DNA of 64,000 bases from Gammaproteobacteria bacterium (GTDB taxonomy: Bacteria; Pseudomonadota; Gammaproteobacteria; GRL18), in NCBI GenBank assembly GCA_016744995.1, contig JADGDG010000001.1, positions 474,011-538,010 on the forward strand, written 5' to 3'. Under the pieces are notes generated by a model, which was not told the DNA's origin, searched no databases, and saw nothing but the letters and a program-made list of their open reading frames with translations. Shown piece after piece: positions 43,180 through 53,384 of the stretch. Every line of letters begins with the position of its first letter. Position 1 is the stretch's first letter. Made by a program: the position numbers and the translations under genes.

Positions 43180-44664
43180 ATGAAGTTTCAAAATTTGTTT
43201 TTAAGCCAGTCATGGCTTTCCATCCCACTCATATCATATCCGTTCATCGCCTCCATTTTTCTATCATTTCCTGTTTATTCAACCGAGCTTGCATCAGTAC
43301 AGGCTGATGAACAATTTCCAGGAGGTGAAACAACTCATAATAAAAAAATAGGCGCAAATTCTTTTTCTCATGGTTCAGCAAATATGCGTTTTGAAAAACA
43401 ACTTGATTTTCAAATTGGCAATGCCGTATTTCGCCGTTTATGGGCATCAGCACCCACAGCAACTCTGGCCGCTGACGGTCTGGGACCTCTATATAATGCC
43501 CGCTCCTGTGAACGCTGTCATTTAAAAGACGGACGAGGCCATCCCCCGGCTGAAAATTCAGATAATAATAGTATTTCCATGTTTCTAAGACTGAGCATTG
43601 CCCCCCAAACAGAAGCAGATAAAAACAACTTAAAAACTCATCAACTAAATGTCATACCTGAACCCACTTATGGCACCCAGTTACAGGATTTTTCTATACG
43701 TGGGCATCAAGCTGAAGGCCGACTTAATATTAGCTATCAGGAACAATCTGTTCATTTTGCTGATGGTGAAATCATTAATCTGCGCAAACCCAGCTACACA
43801 ATCGAACAGCTTGCTTACGGCCCCTTACACCCAGACACCCGGATATCACCTCGTGTCGCACCACAAATGATCGGCCTTGGTTTACTCGAAGCAATTGATG
43901 AGCAGACTATTATGCAATATGCCGACGAAGGGGATAAAAACTCTGATGGTATTTCAGGTAGAGATAACCGGGTCTGGAGTCGAGAGCTTAAAAAAGTAGT
44001 GCTTGGCCGCTTTGGTTGGAAAGCAGGCTCAGCCAGCGTTAATGAACAGTCTCAGGAGGCATTGTCGAGAGATATGGGCCTGTCATCACCACTCTTCCCA
44101 GCAGCATCAGGAGATTGCACCAGCAAGCAGTTTGACTGCCTGAATGCACCGACTGGTAATAGTCCGCAATATGGTAACGTCGAATCAGGTCCAAAACTCA
44201 CTGATCTGGTCGTGTTTTACTCAAGAAATTTATCCGTACCCGCACGTCGTGATTTTGATTCTGCTGAAGTCCTGCGCGGCAAAAAGATATTTTATGATAT
44301 TGGCTGTACAGCCTGCCATCGTCCAAGCTATACCACTCGTAAGGATTCTATCGGCATTGAGCAATCAGAGCAGAAAATCTGGCCTTATACGGATATGTTA
44401 TTACATGATATGGGAGCAGGCCTGGCTGATTTTCGCCCCGAAGGCAAGGCTAACGGCCGTGAATGGCGTACCGCCCCACTCTGGGGTATTGGACTGACAC
44501 CCGTTATCAGCAAGCATAGTTTTTATTTACATGATGGTCGTGCCAGAAATCTGCTTGAGGCCATCCTATGGCACGGTGGTGAAGCAGAAAAACAACGTGC
44601 TTTAGTGTTACAATTGGATCAGCAGCAACGCCAGGACTTATTACATTTTATTAAATCGCTGTAA
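43180..44664 (+). CDS. Di-haem oxidoreductase family protein (DUF1111)
   Basis: 494 residues with an N-terminal hydrophobic signal segment and two c-haem sites, CERCH (near residue 110) and CTACH (near residue 379). ARSCERCHLKDGRGHPP and FYLHDGRARNLLEAILWHGGEA are typical for the DUF1111 family, distant relatives of di-haem peroxidases. Periplasmic redox chemistry is likely; the substrate is unknown. It is placed between two imelysin genes, as in other Fur-controlled gammaproteobacterial clusters. Confidence 0.9.
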   Translation: MKFQNLFLSQSWLSIPLISYPFIASIFLSFPVYSTELASVQADEQFPGGETTHNKKIGANSFSHGSANMRFEKQLDFQIGNAVFRRLWASAPTATLAADGLGPLYNARSCERCHLKDGRGHPPAENSDNNSISMFLRLSIAPQTEADKNNLKTHQLNVIPEPTYGTQLQDFSIRGHQAEGRLNISYQEQSVHFADGEIINLRKPSYTIEQLAYGPLHPDTRISPRVAPQMIGLGLLEAIDEQTIMQYADEGDKNSDGISGRDNRVWSRELKKVVLGRFGWKAGSASVNEQSQEALSRDMGLSSPLFPAASGDCTSKQFDCLNAPTGNSPQYGNVESGPKLTDLVVFYSRNLSVPARRDFDSAEVLRGKKIFYDIGCTACHRPSYTTRKDSIGIEQSEQKIWPYTDMLLHDMGAGLADFRPEGKANGREWRTAPLWGIGLTPVISKHSFYLHDGRARNLLEAILWHGGEAEKQRALVLQLDQQQRQDLLHFIKSL

Positions 44665-44715
44665 TTTTTTTGTTCATCTACCTGTACTAATTTATTAAGA
44701 TTTAAGGATTTTTAT

Positions 44716-45825
44716 ATGAAAATTATTTTTTTTATCGGGTGTCTTTTTGCAGGATATTTTTTTTCCACTGCACAAGCTCAGGACAAGACAATATCTGAAA
44801 CAAAAAATACCAGCCAATGGAATATAGCCGTCGTTGAACAACATATTATTCCAGCATATAAAGCACTGGAAGTTTCAACTGAGCAATTAAAACAGAACAG
44901 TAAAGGTTTTTGTCAAAAACCAGATGAACAAAGCTTTATCCAATTGCAGATTGCATTCATAAACAGTTTAGCAAAGTGGCAATCTATACAGCATATTCGC
45001 TTTGGACCCATTGAAAATTCATTACGCAATTTTCGTTACCAGTTGTGGCCGGATAAACGCGGTAAAGTGAATAAACATCTCAATAAATTATTAATTGCCA
45101 AAAACTCCGGACCACTGCAGAATGAAAAATTTCCTCATGGCAGTATTGCCATACAGGGTTTTAGCGCACTTGAAATGTTACTCTTTAACAAGGGAATTAC
45201 TTTTCAGGACTTTATAAAACAGGAGGCAAAACAGGGGAAAGCAAACTATCGCTGCAAAGTGCTATTAGCCATTTCAACCAATCTATCCAATATGTCCACT
45301 GGACTGGTACATGACTGGGCTGGTGATAACAACGCTTTTCGTGAATTCATTGCCACCGCTGAACAAGCTAATGATTACTTTGAAAACGAACTTGAAGTCA
45401 GCTCTAATTTGCTTAATAATCTGTCCACCCAGCTTATCTTAATTGTTGACTATAAACTGGATCGACCTCTGGGTAAAAACATCCAGAAAAGCATCGCAAA
45501 ACGAGCAGAATCCTGGCGCAGCCGTCAATCTCTTGCAAACATCCAAAACAACTTAACCGCCCTGAAGCTTCTCTATGAAACCGGCTTTAAACCCTGGTTA
45601 AATGATACCGAGCTAAAACAGAAAATTGACTATAGTTTTATTCAAATTAATACTACCATTGATAAAATTAATAAGCCGATTTTTGCAGCGGTCAAAGATC
45701 CCTCTTTACGTCCAGTGATAATAGAGTTGCGTCAGCAAATTGCTCATTTAAAACAACTCTGCTCTGTTCAATTACCCGCAGCTCTTAATTTACCCCTGGG
45801 TTTTAACAGTCTGGATGGTGATTAA
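44716..45825 (+). CDS. Second imelysin family protein
   Basis: 369 residues, with a signal peptide ending about AQAQ (residue 22). FRYQLWPDKRGKVNKHL and IQGFSALEMLLFN correspond to the imelysin fold, but the GxHxxE metal motif is here GFSALE, so the His is missing and metal binding may differ from the first copy. C-terminal half is all-helical. It follows the di-haem gene by 51 bp and is followed at once by the DUF1513 gene. Confidence 0.88.
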   Translation: MKIIFFIGCLFAGYFFSTAQAQDKTISETKNTSQWNIAVVEQHIIPAYKALEVSTEQLKQNSKGFCQKPDEQSFIQLQIAFINSLAKWQSIQHIRFGPIENSLRNFRYQLWPDKRGKVNKHLNKLLIAKNSGPLQNEKFPHGSIAIQGFSALEMLLFNKGITFQDFIKQEAKQGKANYRCKVLLAISTNLSNMSTGLVHDWAGDNNAFREFIATAEQANDYFENELEVSSNLLNNLSTQLILIVDYKLDRPLGKNIQKSIAKRAESWRSRQSLANIQNNLTALKLLYETGFKPWLNDTELKQKIDYSFIQINTTIDKINKPIFAAVKDPSLRPVIIELRQQIAHLKQLCSVQLPAALNLPLGFNSLDGD

Positions 45826-45829
45826 AAGC

Positions 45830-46969
45830 ATGTATTTAAATCGTAGAAACTTCGTCAAATTCCTTGGTCTGAGCAGTTTACTAACAGCTGAAGCAGCACT
45901 TTCCCAGGCTGTACTTTCTCACCAACAATCTAAGGAGACCTTGGTGAGTTGCTATGACGATCAGCAGAACAAACATTACATAGCGCTACTGGATCCAATA
46001 ACCGGACAGAGCAGCTCATTACCGATAAAACAGCGTGGTCATGGTGTCTGCATCAGCCCGGATAAAAAACATTGCCTGGTCTTTGCCCGCCGTCCCGGCA
46101 CCCTGATCTGGGTAGTAGATCTCCAGCAGCAAAAAATAGTCCAGCAAATCAACAGCCCTGAAAATCGGCACTTCTATGGCCATGGTGTCTTTGAACCAAC
46201 AGGCCGCTATCTTTATGTTACCGAAAATGATTTCGCATCTGGCAGGGGCATTATTGGTGTTTATGATGCCCAACAAAATTATCAGCGCAGCAGTGAATTT
46301 GATAGCCAGGGCATTGGCCCTCATGAGCTGGCATTATTGTCTGATGGTAAAACTCTGGTGGTTGCTAACGGCGGCATTAAAACGCACCCAGACTTAGGTC
46401 GCAGTAAATTAAACCTGAACAGCATGAAACCGAACCTGGCTTATTTTAATATTTCAGAAAATCAATTCCTTGCAAAATATAGCTTAGCTAAGCAATTCCA
46501 CCAGCTCAGTATGCGTCATATTTCAGTGGGAATTGATAATACCGTTTCCATTGCTATGCAGTTTCAGGGCCCCAGGAACCAGCACCCTCCTCTGCTTGCC
46601 CAGCATCAGGGAAAGCGTGAAATTACTCTGCTGAACGCCCCTGATTTGTTACAAAAACAAATGAAAAATTATTGCGGCAGCATCTGTCATGATCCCTCAG
46701 GCCAGTATTTTGCCCTCTCATCACCACGTGGCGACATAGTAAGTTTCTGGAGTAATAAGGGACAGTATCTGCATCATATTAAAGCTAATGATGGTTGTGG
46801 TCTGGCATCAGGCCAGAATAAAGGTGAAATACTGGTGAGTACAGGTCAGGGTTTATTATTTAAACACCAAATTAGACACCAGCACTCAAAACTGATTGAG
46901 CAATTCAGCTCTGGAAAGCACTGGGACAATCACATGCTCACATTAAACTCCAGGAGTGTGCTTTTATAA
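45830..46969 (+). CDS. DUF1513 family protein, Tat-exported beta-propeller-like
   Basis: About 379 residues from ATG at 45830; an in-frame ATG at 45815 would overlap the previous gene by 11 bp. LNRRNFVKFLGLSSLL is a twin-arginine signal. The body has repeated WD/NHL-like blades (GHGVCISPDKKHCLVFARRPGTLIWVVD, HGVFEPTGRYLYVTENDF, IGPHELALLSDGKTLVVANGG). DUF1513 genes usually follow imelysin and di-haem genes. Tat export hints at a cofactor or folding in the cytoplasm. Function unknown. Confidence 0.88.
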   Translation: MYLNRRNFVKFLGLSSLLTAEAALSQAVLSHQQSKETLVSCYDDQQNKHYIALLDPITGQSSSLPIKQRGHGVCISPDKKHCLVFARRPGTLIWVVDLQQQKIVQQINSPENRHFYGHGVFEPTGRYLYVTENDFASGRGIIGVYDAQQNYQRSSEFDSQGIGPHELALLSDGKTLVVANGGIKTHPDLGRSKLNLNSMKPNLAYFNISENQFLAKYSLAKQFHQLSMRHISVGIDNTVSIAMQFQGPRNQHPPLLAQHQGKREITLLNAPDLLQKQMKNYCGSICHDPSGQYFALSSPRGDIVSFWSNKGQYLHHIKANDGCGLASGQNKGEILVSTGQGLLFKHQIRHQHSKLIEQFSSGKHWDNHMLTLNSRSVLL

Positions 46970-47093
46970 GCCCAGTCTTTATTTATAAACTTTACAAGCA
47001 TTGCGCTCATAAAGATCAAATCCCTATCGTTTCTACTGGTATTTAAGCTATTTTTTCCTATACTTTTATTATTTGTTACATCTCTAAACGAAG

Positions 47094-47139
47094 TAACTGT
47101 TCCTAAATCGTGAGCAATATTTAGGAACAGTTATTTAGC
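47094..47139. repeat. Perfect 15-bp inverted repeat sharing a motif with 17438
   Basis: Arms 47094-47108 and 47119-47133 (core AACTGTTCCTAAAT) are perfectly complementary across a 10-nt spacer. The right arm plus six bases equals, in reverse complement, the 21-bp repeat at 17438-17458 with two differences. It lies 54 bp upstream of the kinase gene, where it could act as an operator; no T-run follows on either strand. Confidence 0.65.
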
Positions 47140-47192
47140 AAAAAAAGATAAACAGATGAATACTATCCAGCAATTTTGAACCGGGATGAATA

Positions 47193-50100
47193 ATGAAAGG
47201 CGCCATACCCCGTTTTTATCTAAAATTTAGGCTCTGCTTTTTTGCATTGATCTTTTTAATTCCTGCAATCGTAACAGCTGAGCCCATTACTCCTGACATA
47301 GCACGGGATGGTATCACTATTGCTTATCGTCTTGATAGTGCCCCCATGCAGTTTAAAAATAAGGCAGGTCATGCAGATGGTATTTTAATTGATTTATGGC
47401 GTCTATGGTCAATAAAATCTCGTATTCCTGTCCACTTTATCGGTGCTTACAATAAAGAAGCCCAGCAGATGCTGGCTGATGGCAGAGCAGACATTAATGC
47501 GGGGTTATTTGAAAGTGATAAGCGTCTAAAATCTATGGATTTTTCTCTTCCACTACTAGATAGCCCTTATCATTTATTTTATCAAAATACGATCAAATTA
47601 ATTCATGATCTTAATGATTTTCAGAGCTATAGCATCGGCGTCACACGCGGCAGTTTTCATGAAACTTACCTCCGTGAACATTATCCTCAATTAAAACTGA
47701 TCTTATTTGATGGCTATAAAGAATTATTTACAGCAGCTGAAAAAAATAAAATTGACGGCTTTGTCACTCAACCGCATTATTTAAATCACCACTTAAGCCA
47801 GGAAAAATATAATCCAGACTATCAGCGCCTTGAACCACCACTTTATACCCGTGATTACAAGGCATCTGTTCATAAGGGCAGTCAATCTTTATTATCAGAA
47901 ATCAACAAAAGTCTGCCTTTAATCAGCAAGGAAGATCGGCGTGTAATTCTACAAAACTGGGTTGGTATGCTTGCCTTCAATAGCACAGAAAAAAATAAAC
48001 TTTCCCTCAGCACTCAAGAAAAGCAATGGTTACTTAATCATCCTGTCATTGACCTGGGTGTAGATGGAAACTGGCCGCCAATTGATTTTATGAACAAGGA
48101 GATGGAGCACGCTGGAATCGCTCATGATTTTATTAATAAGATTGCCGAGCAATTGAATATCAAATTTAATATTATTCCAGGCCCCACATTTAAAAAAATG
48201 TTTGCTAAAGTAAAAAAAGGCGAACTAAAGGTTGCAACATCAATAGTCGAAACACCTGAGCGCGCTAAAGATTTATGGTTTACAGAATCATTTTTTACTG
48301 CCCGAAAAATCATCATTACTAAAAAAAATAATCCTTCATATCACAATGCTAAAGCTTTATTTGGTAAGGTTGTTGCAATAGAAAATGGTTTTTCAACAAT
48401 GAAGCAGCTGCAGGAGCTTTATCCAACAATCCATCTTAAACCAGTAGCATCCACCCTGGATGCATTAAGAGAAGTCTCATGGGGCAATGTCGATGCTTAC
48501 ATTGGCAATGGAGCTGCCGCACAATGGATCATGCAGGAACATCAAATCACCAACCTTGAATTTACCGGAAACCCACACTTAGGGCCTGCACCACAAAGAT
48601 TTGCTATCAATAAAGATCCCCAATGGAAACCTTTGGTTGGAATAATAAACAAAGCCTTAATGCAGATCAGCAGCAAACAGAGAAATAAGATATATCAGCA
48701 ATGGCTCGGTGTATCAACTCTACCTGAAACACTATCAAGAAGATTGCAACTCACCGTATCAGAGCAGAAATGGCTTAATGAGCATCCCGATATACGCTTA
48801 GGAATCGATCGCTCATGGCCGCCCATTGAATTTATTGACCAACAGGGTAAATTTCAGGGACTGTCTGCTGAATTTATAAAAATCATCACCAGCTCACTCA
48901 GCATTAATATGTTGCCAGTACCTGATTTAAGCTGGGAGCAGGTAATAGAACAGGCAAAAATTAAGCAGCTGGATATTATCCCTGCACTGATGTACTCAGA
49001 TGAGAGGGATAAATTCCTTAACTTTACAAAACCCTATCTTAAATTTCCTTTTGTTGTTTTTGTGCAGGATGAAAAAGGTTTTACAACAGATTTAGATGAT
49101 TTAAATGGCAAAACCGTTGTGGTAGAAAAATCTTATGTCACCGAGGAATATTTGCAAAAAGACCACCCTGAAATTAATTTAATCATGGTTGATAACACCA
49201 GAGAAGCCTTAGAAAAAGTATCTTTAGGATTAGCTGATGCCTATGTCGGCAATTTGGCTGTTGGCAGTTATATTCTAACGACCCATGGGATCAATAATGT
49301 TAAAGTGGGCGGCACCACCCCTTATAATTATGAGCTAAGGATGGGCGTTCGCAAAGACTGGCCAGAACTGGTCACTATTCTGAATAAATTTTTAAATACT
49401 TTGTCCAATGAAGAAAAATTACAAATACGACAAAAATGGTTATCGATAAAATATGATATCACTGTAGATAAAACGATTATCCATCAAATCATTATCGCTA
49501 CCTCCATTATTTTATTTATTGCAGCATTGTGGATTATTTACATTAAGCGTAAACATATTCAATTGCGTCAAAGCGAAGAACAATTAAACAAGATCATTAA
49601 CACCATACCTCTGGCAATTGTCCTTACAGATACAACAGGAGTTATCAAAAGAGCCAACCCCCATGTTGCCAGAGAGCTTCAAAATAGAGGACATAGTATT
49701 GTTGGTCGGAATATGGGTGAATTTTATGATATTCCTGCTGAAAGAGAGTTTGTTCTTAAAAAACTTAAAGAGGAGGGACGTGTTAAAGATGCAGAGGTCC
49801 ATTTTCGAACCAATTCCGGCGGCGTTGTCACTGGCTTATTATCAGCAATCCCCATTCACTTAGGCCATCAAGTTCTAAATATCGGAATATTTGTCAATCT
49901 GACTAAACGCATAAAAATGGAGGAGGAGCTTAAAAAAGCAAAGGAAGTGTCTGAGCAGGCCAATGAGTTCAAGAGTAATTTTCTAGCCAATATGAGTCAT
50001 GAAATTCGAACCCCTATGAATGCAATTATCGGTATGAGTCACCTGGCACTACAAACTGATTTAAATGACAAACAATTTGATTATATTAATAAAGTTAAAA

Positions 50101-52193
50101 TTTCTGCTCACAGTCTTTTAGGAATTATTAATGACATTCTTGATTTTTCAAAAATTGAGGCTGGAAAACTCAGCATTGAACAAACAGACTTTCAACTTGA
50201 TAATGTCCTGGATAATATGGCCAGTTTAATGAACCTCAAAGCTGAAGACAAAGGGCTCGAAATATTATTTAAAAGAGATATTAAAATACCAAATGATTTG
50301 CTTGGCGATCCATTAAGACTAGGTCAGGTTTTGACAAATCTGGTACAAAATGCAATAAAATTTACCCATACAGGGCAGGTTATTGTATCCACAAAATTAA
50401 ATAATTTAAAAAACAATCTTATACGCATTACATTTTCTGTCAATGATTCCGGGATCGGAATTGAGCCGGAACAGGCCATGCATTTATTTGACCCATTTGT
50501 TCAGGCTGATAGCTCTATTAGCCGAAAGCATGGAGGAACCGGGCTGGGTTTAAGTATTTCAAAACAAATCGTCGAACTCATGGGCGGTACTCTTTCGGTT
50601 AAAAGCCAACCTGGAACAGGCAGTTTATTTTATTTTACCCTGGATTTTGAAAAGCAGGCAGGTGCCAGCACCAGGCTTTACCTGCCTGAGCCTAATCTCA
50701 AAGACTTACGAGTTTTATTAGTCGATGATAATCCCGTTGCTCAAAAGATATTACAGGAAATGCTTGAGTCCTTTTCATTTCAGATCACTGTGGCAGGCTC
50801 TGCCAAAGAAGCTTATGCCTTACTGGATCATTCAGAGCCATTTGCTTTAATCCTGATGGATTGGAAGATGCCCGAAATCAATGGTGTTGAAGCGGCAAAA
50901 TATATTCAGTCTAAAATGTCTCTGACTTACAGGCCAAAAATTATCCTAATCACTGCCTATGGCCGAGAAGAAATAATGCTGCAGGCAGAGGATGTTCAAC
51001 TGGATGGTTTCCTGATTAAACCAATTAATCCATCAACATTATTCGACACCATTATGGCCACTTTTAACCGTGAAAGTGTGCCTCAACAGCACAAAACAGC
51101 TAATCTTTTTTCCAGACGTCTGAAAGGTACTATACTGCTGACAGAGGATAACAGCATCAATCAACAAGTGGCCAGAGAGCTTTTAGAAGGTTTTGGTCTT
51201 CTGGTTGTTATTGCCAATAATGGTCGTGAAGCCATTAAACAGATTCAGAATACAGCTTTTGATATGGTACTTATGGACATTCAAATGCCTGAAATAGACG
51301 GTTTGGAAGCCACACAGATAATCCGTTCCAATGATAACTTTATTGACTTGCCAATCATTGCCATGACAGCCCATGCCATGGCAGGTGATAGAGAAATTTG
51401 CCTTAAAGCAGGGATGAATGATTATTTATCAAAGCCGATTGATCCCGAGAAACTACTGCAGATGCTTATAAAATGGCTCGGAATGGGTGAAATAGATGAA
51501 AACTTTAGCTCCAATAATACCGTTAACAATACCATACAGATACCCGACGGACTACCAGGGGTTGATTTAAACTGGGGACTGCAGCGTGTCGGTGGAAATA
51601 AAAAGTTATTTATCAAGCTTCTCAGGGACTTTGCTCACAACCATGCAGACTGCTGTGCTGAATTACAGCAATTGCTGAGTAAAACTGCAATTAAGGATGC
51701 ACTCCGACTGGTACATACTATTCATGGAGTCGCAGGAAATATCGGTGCCCGTGAATTGCAGAAATCTGCCCAGATGATAGAATCTTCGTTAAGAAATAAA
51801 CCTGAAAATATCGAACATTGCTTGCTATTGGCAAAGACATTTTGCCAGCAAGCAGGCATTGTTTTTGATGGCTTAAATACTTTAAACCTTCCATCAGGGA
51901 GCAACAGTCAGCCAGACACAATAAATGAGCTGCACCCTGATCACCTTAAGAGTGACGCCAATGCACCAGATGCAAGTGATGAACCGCCGATAATAATCCA
52001 AAGGCTGAAAAAGTTATTATCCGAGGGTGATTCCAAAGCACTCACTATTATGAAAATACTTCAGGCAAGCTTAGATTCACTGGAACAAGATAACAATAGA
52101 GCCAGCTTTTCCCAACTGGAACAACAAATAAATGATTATGACTATGATGATGCTTTGGAAACGTTAAAACAATTAAGCAACAACATAATTTGA
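47193..52193 (+). CDS. BvgS-like hybrid sensor histidine kinase with three periplasmic binding-protein domains
   Basis: 1666 residues. Signal segment 10-29; SBP_bac_3 domains at about 35-260, 285-506 and 530-755; membrane helix 764-785; PAS about 795-905; HisKA with NMSHEIRTPMN (H near 936); HATPase to about 1170; receiver 1 (LLVDDNP, LILMDWKMPE) about 1180-1300; receiver 2 (TEDNSINQQ, VLMDIQMPE) about 1330-1445; Hpt with LVHTIHGVAGN about 1500-1590. BvgS and EvgS have two sensor domains; three is an extension. No DNA-binding partner is adjacent; the next gene, an HD-GYP regulator, is the likely output. Ligands unknown, possibly amino acids or polyamines. Confidence 0.93.
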   Translation: MKGAIPRFYLKFRLCFFALIFLIPAIVTAEPITPDIARDGITIAYRLDSAPMQFKNKAGHADGILIDLWRLWSIKSRIPVHFIGAYNKEAQQMLADGRADINAGLFESDKRLKSMDFSLPLLDSPYHLFYQNTIKLIHDLNDFQSYSIGVTRGSFHETYLREHYPQLKLILFDGYKELFTAAEKNKIDGFVTQPHYLNHHLSQEKYNPDYQRLEPPLYTRDYKASVHKGSQSLLSEINKSLPLISKEDRRVILQNWVGMLAFNSTEKNKLSLSTQEKQWLLNHPVIDLGVDGNWPPIDFMNKEMEHAGIAHDFINKIAEQLNIKFNIIPGPTFKKMFAKVKKGELKVATSIVETPERAKDLWFTESFFTARKIIITKKNNPSYHNAKALFGKVVAIENGFSTMKQLQELYPTIHLKPVASTLDALREVSWGNVDAYIGNGAAAQWIMQEHQITNLEFTGNPHLGPAPQRFAINKDPQWKPLVGIINKALMQISSKQRNKIYQQWLGVSTLPETLSRRLQLTVSEQKWLNEHPDIRLGIDRSWPPIEFIDQQGKFQGLSAEFIKIITSSLSINMLPVPDLSWEQVIEQAKIKQLDIIPALMYSDERDKFLNFTKPYLKFPFVVFVQDEKGFTTDLDDLNGKTVVVEKSYVTEEYLQKDHPEINLIMVDNTREALEKVSLGLADAYVGNLAVGSYILTTHGINNVKVGGTTPYNYELRMGVRKDWPELVTILNKFLNTLSNEEKLQIRQKWLSIKYDITVDKTIIHQIIIATSIILFIAALWIIYIKRKHIQLRQSEEQLNKIINTIPLAIVLTDTTGVIKRANPHVARELQNRGHSIVGRNMGEFYDIPAEREFVLKKLKEEGRVKDAEVHFRTNSGGVVTGLLSAIPIHLGHQVLNIGIFVNLTKRIKMEEELKKAKEVSEQANEFKSNFLANMSHEIRTPMNAIIGMSHLALQTDLNDKQFDYINKVKISAHSLLGIINDILDFSKIEAGKLSIEQTDFQLDNVLDNMASLMNLKAEDKGLEILFKRDIKIPNDLLGDPLRLGQVLTNLVQNAIKFTHTGQVIVSTKLNNLKNNLIRITFSVNDSGIGIEPEQAMHLFDPFVQADSSISRKHGGTGLGLSISKQIVELMGGTLSVKSQPGTGSLFYFTLDFEKQAGASTRLYLPEPNLKDLRVLLVDDNPVAQKILQEMLESFSFQITVAGSAKEAYALLDHSEPFALILMDWKMPEINGVEAAKYIQSKMSLTYRPKIILITAYGREEIMLQAEDVQLDGFLIKPINPSTLFDTIMATFNRESVPQQHKTANLFSRRLKGTILLTEDNSINQQVARELLEGFGLLVVIANNGREAIKQIQNTAFDMVLMDIQMPEIDGLEATQIIRSNDNFIDLPIIAMTAHAMAGDREICLKAGMNDYLSKPIDPEKLLQMLIKWLGMGEIDENFSSNNTVNNTIQIPDGLPGVDLNWGLQRVGGNKKLFIKLLRDFAHNHADCCAELQQLLSKTAIKDALRLVHTIHGVAGNIGARELQKSAQMIESSLRNKPENIEHCLLLAKTFCQQAGIVFDGLNTLNLPSGSNSQPDTINELHPDHLKSDANAPDASDEPPIIIQRLKKLLSEGDSKALTIMKILQASLDSLEQDNNRASFSQLEQQINDYDYDDALETLKQLSNNII

Positions 52194-52202
52194 ACCAAGC
52201 AA

Positions 52203-53303
52203 ATGGATAGGACTATGCAAAGAATTTTAGTTGTTGATGATGAAAATTTTTATATAGATGTTTTAGTTAATCTGCTGCAGGATAATTACCGTGTTTCTAT
52301 AGCAAAAAATGGTGAATCCGCTCTCAAACGAGCCTTTAGCTCAACCCCGCCCGATTTAATTCTACTGGATGTTATGTTGCCTGGTATTGATGGTTATGAA
52401 GTCTGCCGTCAATTAAAAGCGGATAAAAGAACCTCTGATATTCCCATTATTTTTTTGACGGTTAAAAGTGAGGTGGATGATGAAATCCGTGGTTTTGACA
52501 CGGGTGCCGTGGATTATATTACCAAACCCATGAGCCCTCCAATTGTTAAAACTCGTGTAAAAAACCATTTATTGCTCACTCAGGCAAGAAAAATATTAGA
52601 AGATCAGACAAAGTTACTTGAGCTGCAGGTCAAGGAAAGAACTCTGGAGATCACTCGCACTCAGGACGTTGCTATTTATTGTATGGCATCTCTGGCTGAG
52701 ACCAGAGACAATGAAACGGGAAATCACATCAGACGCACTCAGCATTACATCCGTATTTTGTCCGAATATTTGTCTAATCATCCAGCTTTTTATAACTATC
52801 TTGATGCCGAGACCATCCAGCTTTTATTTAAATCAGCTCCCTTGCACGATATTGGTAAAGTGGGTGTTCCAGACAGAGTATTGCTCAAGCCCGGAAAGCT
52901 GAATGATGAAGAATGGGAGCAAATGAAACAGCATCCTCGCTTTGGCCATGACGCATTATTGAGCGCAGAGAATGAACTGGGCAGTACACCTTTTTTGCAG
53001 GTCGCCCGAGAAATAGCATTGACCCATCATGAGAAGTGGGATGGCTCAGGTTATCCTAATGGACTAAAGGGCGACAGCATCCCAATATCCGGACGACTTA
53101 TGGCTCTTGCCGATGTTTACGATGCCTTAATCAGCAAACGTGTTTATAAAGAGGCTTTTTCCCATGAGAACTCCGTTAACCTGATCCTCAGTGAAAAAGG
53201 GACATATTTTGATCCCATAATTGTTGATGCATTTGAGCATTTACAGAATGAATTCAAACTTATTGCTGAGAAATTCAAAGACTCAAAGAAGGGGTACTGC
53301 TGA
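52203..53303 (+). CDS. Response regulator with HD-GYP c-di-GMP phosphodiesterase domain
   Basis: 366 residues. Receiver domain about residues 7-122 (LVVDDEN, LILLDVMLPGIDG with the phospho-Asp, KPMSPP), linker helix, and an HD-GYP domain with HDIGKVGVPD and HHEKWDGSGYPNGLKG. All HD and GYP metal residues appear intact, so active cyclic di-GMP hydrolysis is expected. It begins 9 bp after the hybrid kinase, so the two are co-transcribed and probably form one pathway. Confidence 0.95.
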   Translation: MDRTMQRILVVDDENFYIDVLVNLLQDNYRVSIAKNGESALKRAFSSTPPDLILLDVMLPGIDGYEVCRQLKADKRTSDIPIIFLTVKSEVDDEIRGFDTGAVDYITKPMSPPIVKTRVKNHLLLTQARKILEDQTKLLELQVKERTLEITRTQDVAIYCMASLAETRDNETGNHIRRTQHYIRILSEYLSNHPAFYNYLDAETIQLLFKSAPLHDIGKVGVPDRVLLKPGKLNDEEWEQMKQHPRFGHDALLSAENELGSTPFLQVAREIALTHHEKWDGSGYPNGLKGDSIPISGRLMALADVYDALISKRVYKEAFSHENSVNLILSEKGTYFDPIIVDAFEHLQNEFKLIAEKFKDSKKGYC

Positions 53304-53384
53304 ATGCTGTGTAAGGGATACATCAAAAGAAATCATGTCCAATCGTTTACCTTTTAATGCTTTTCAATATCTTTTGATTTTAAT

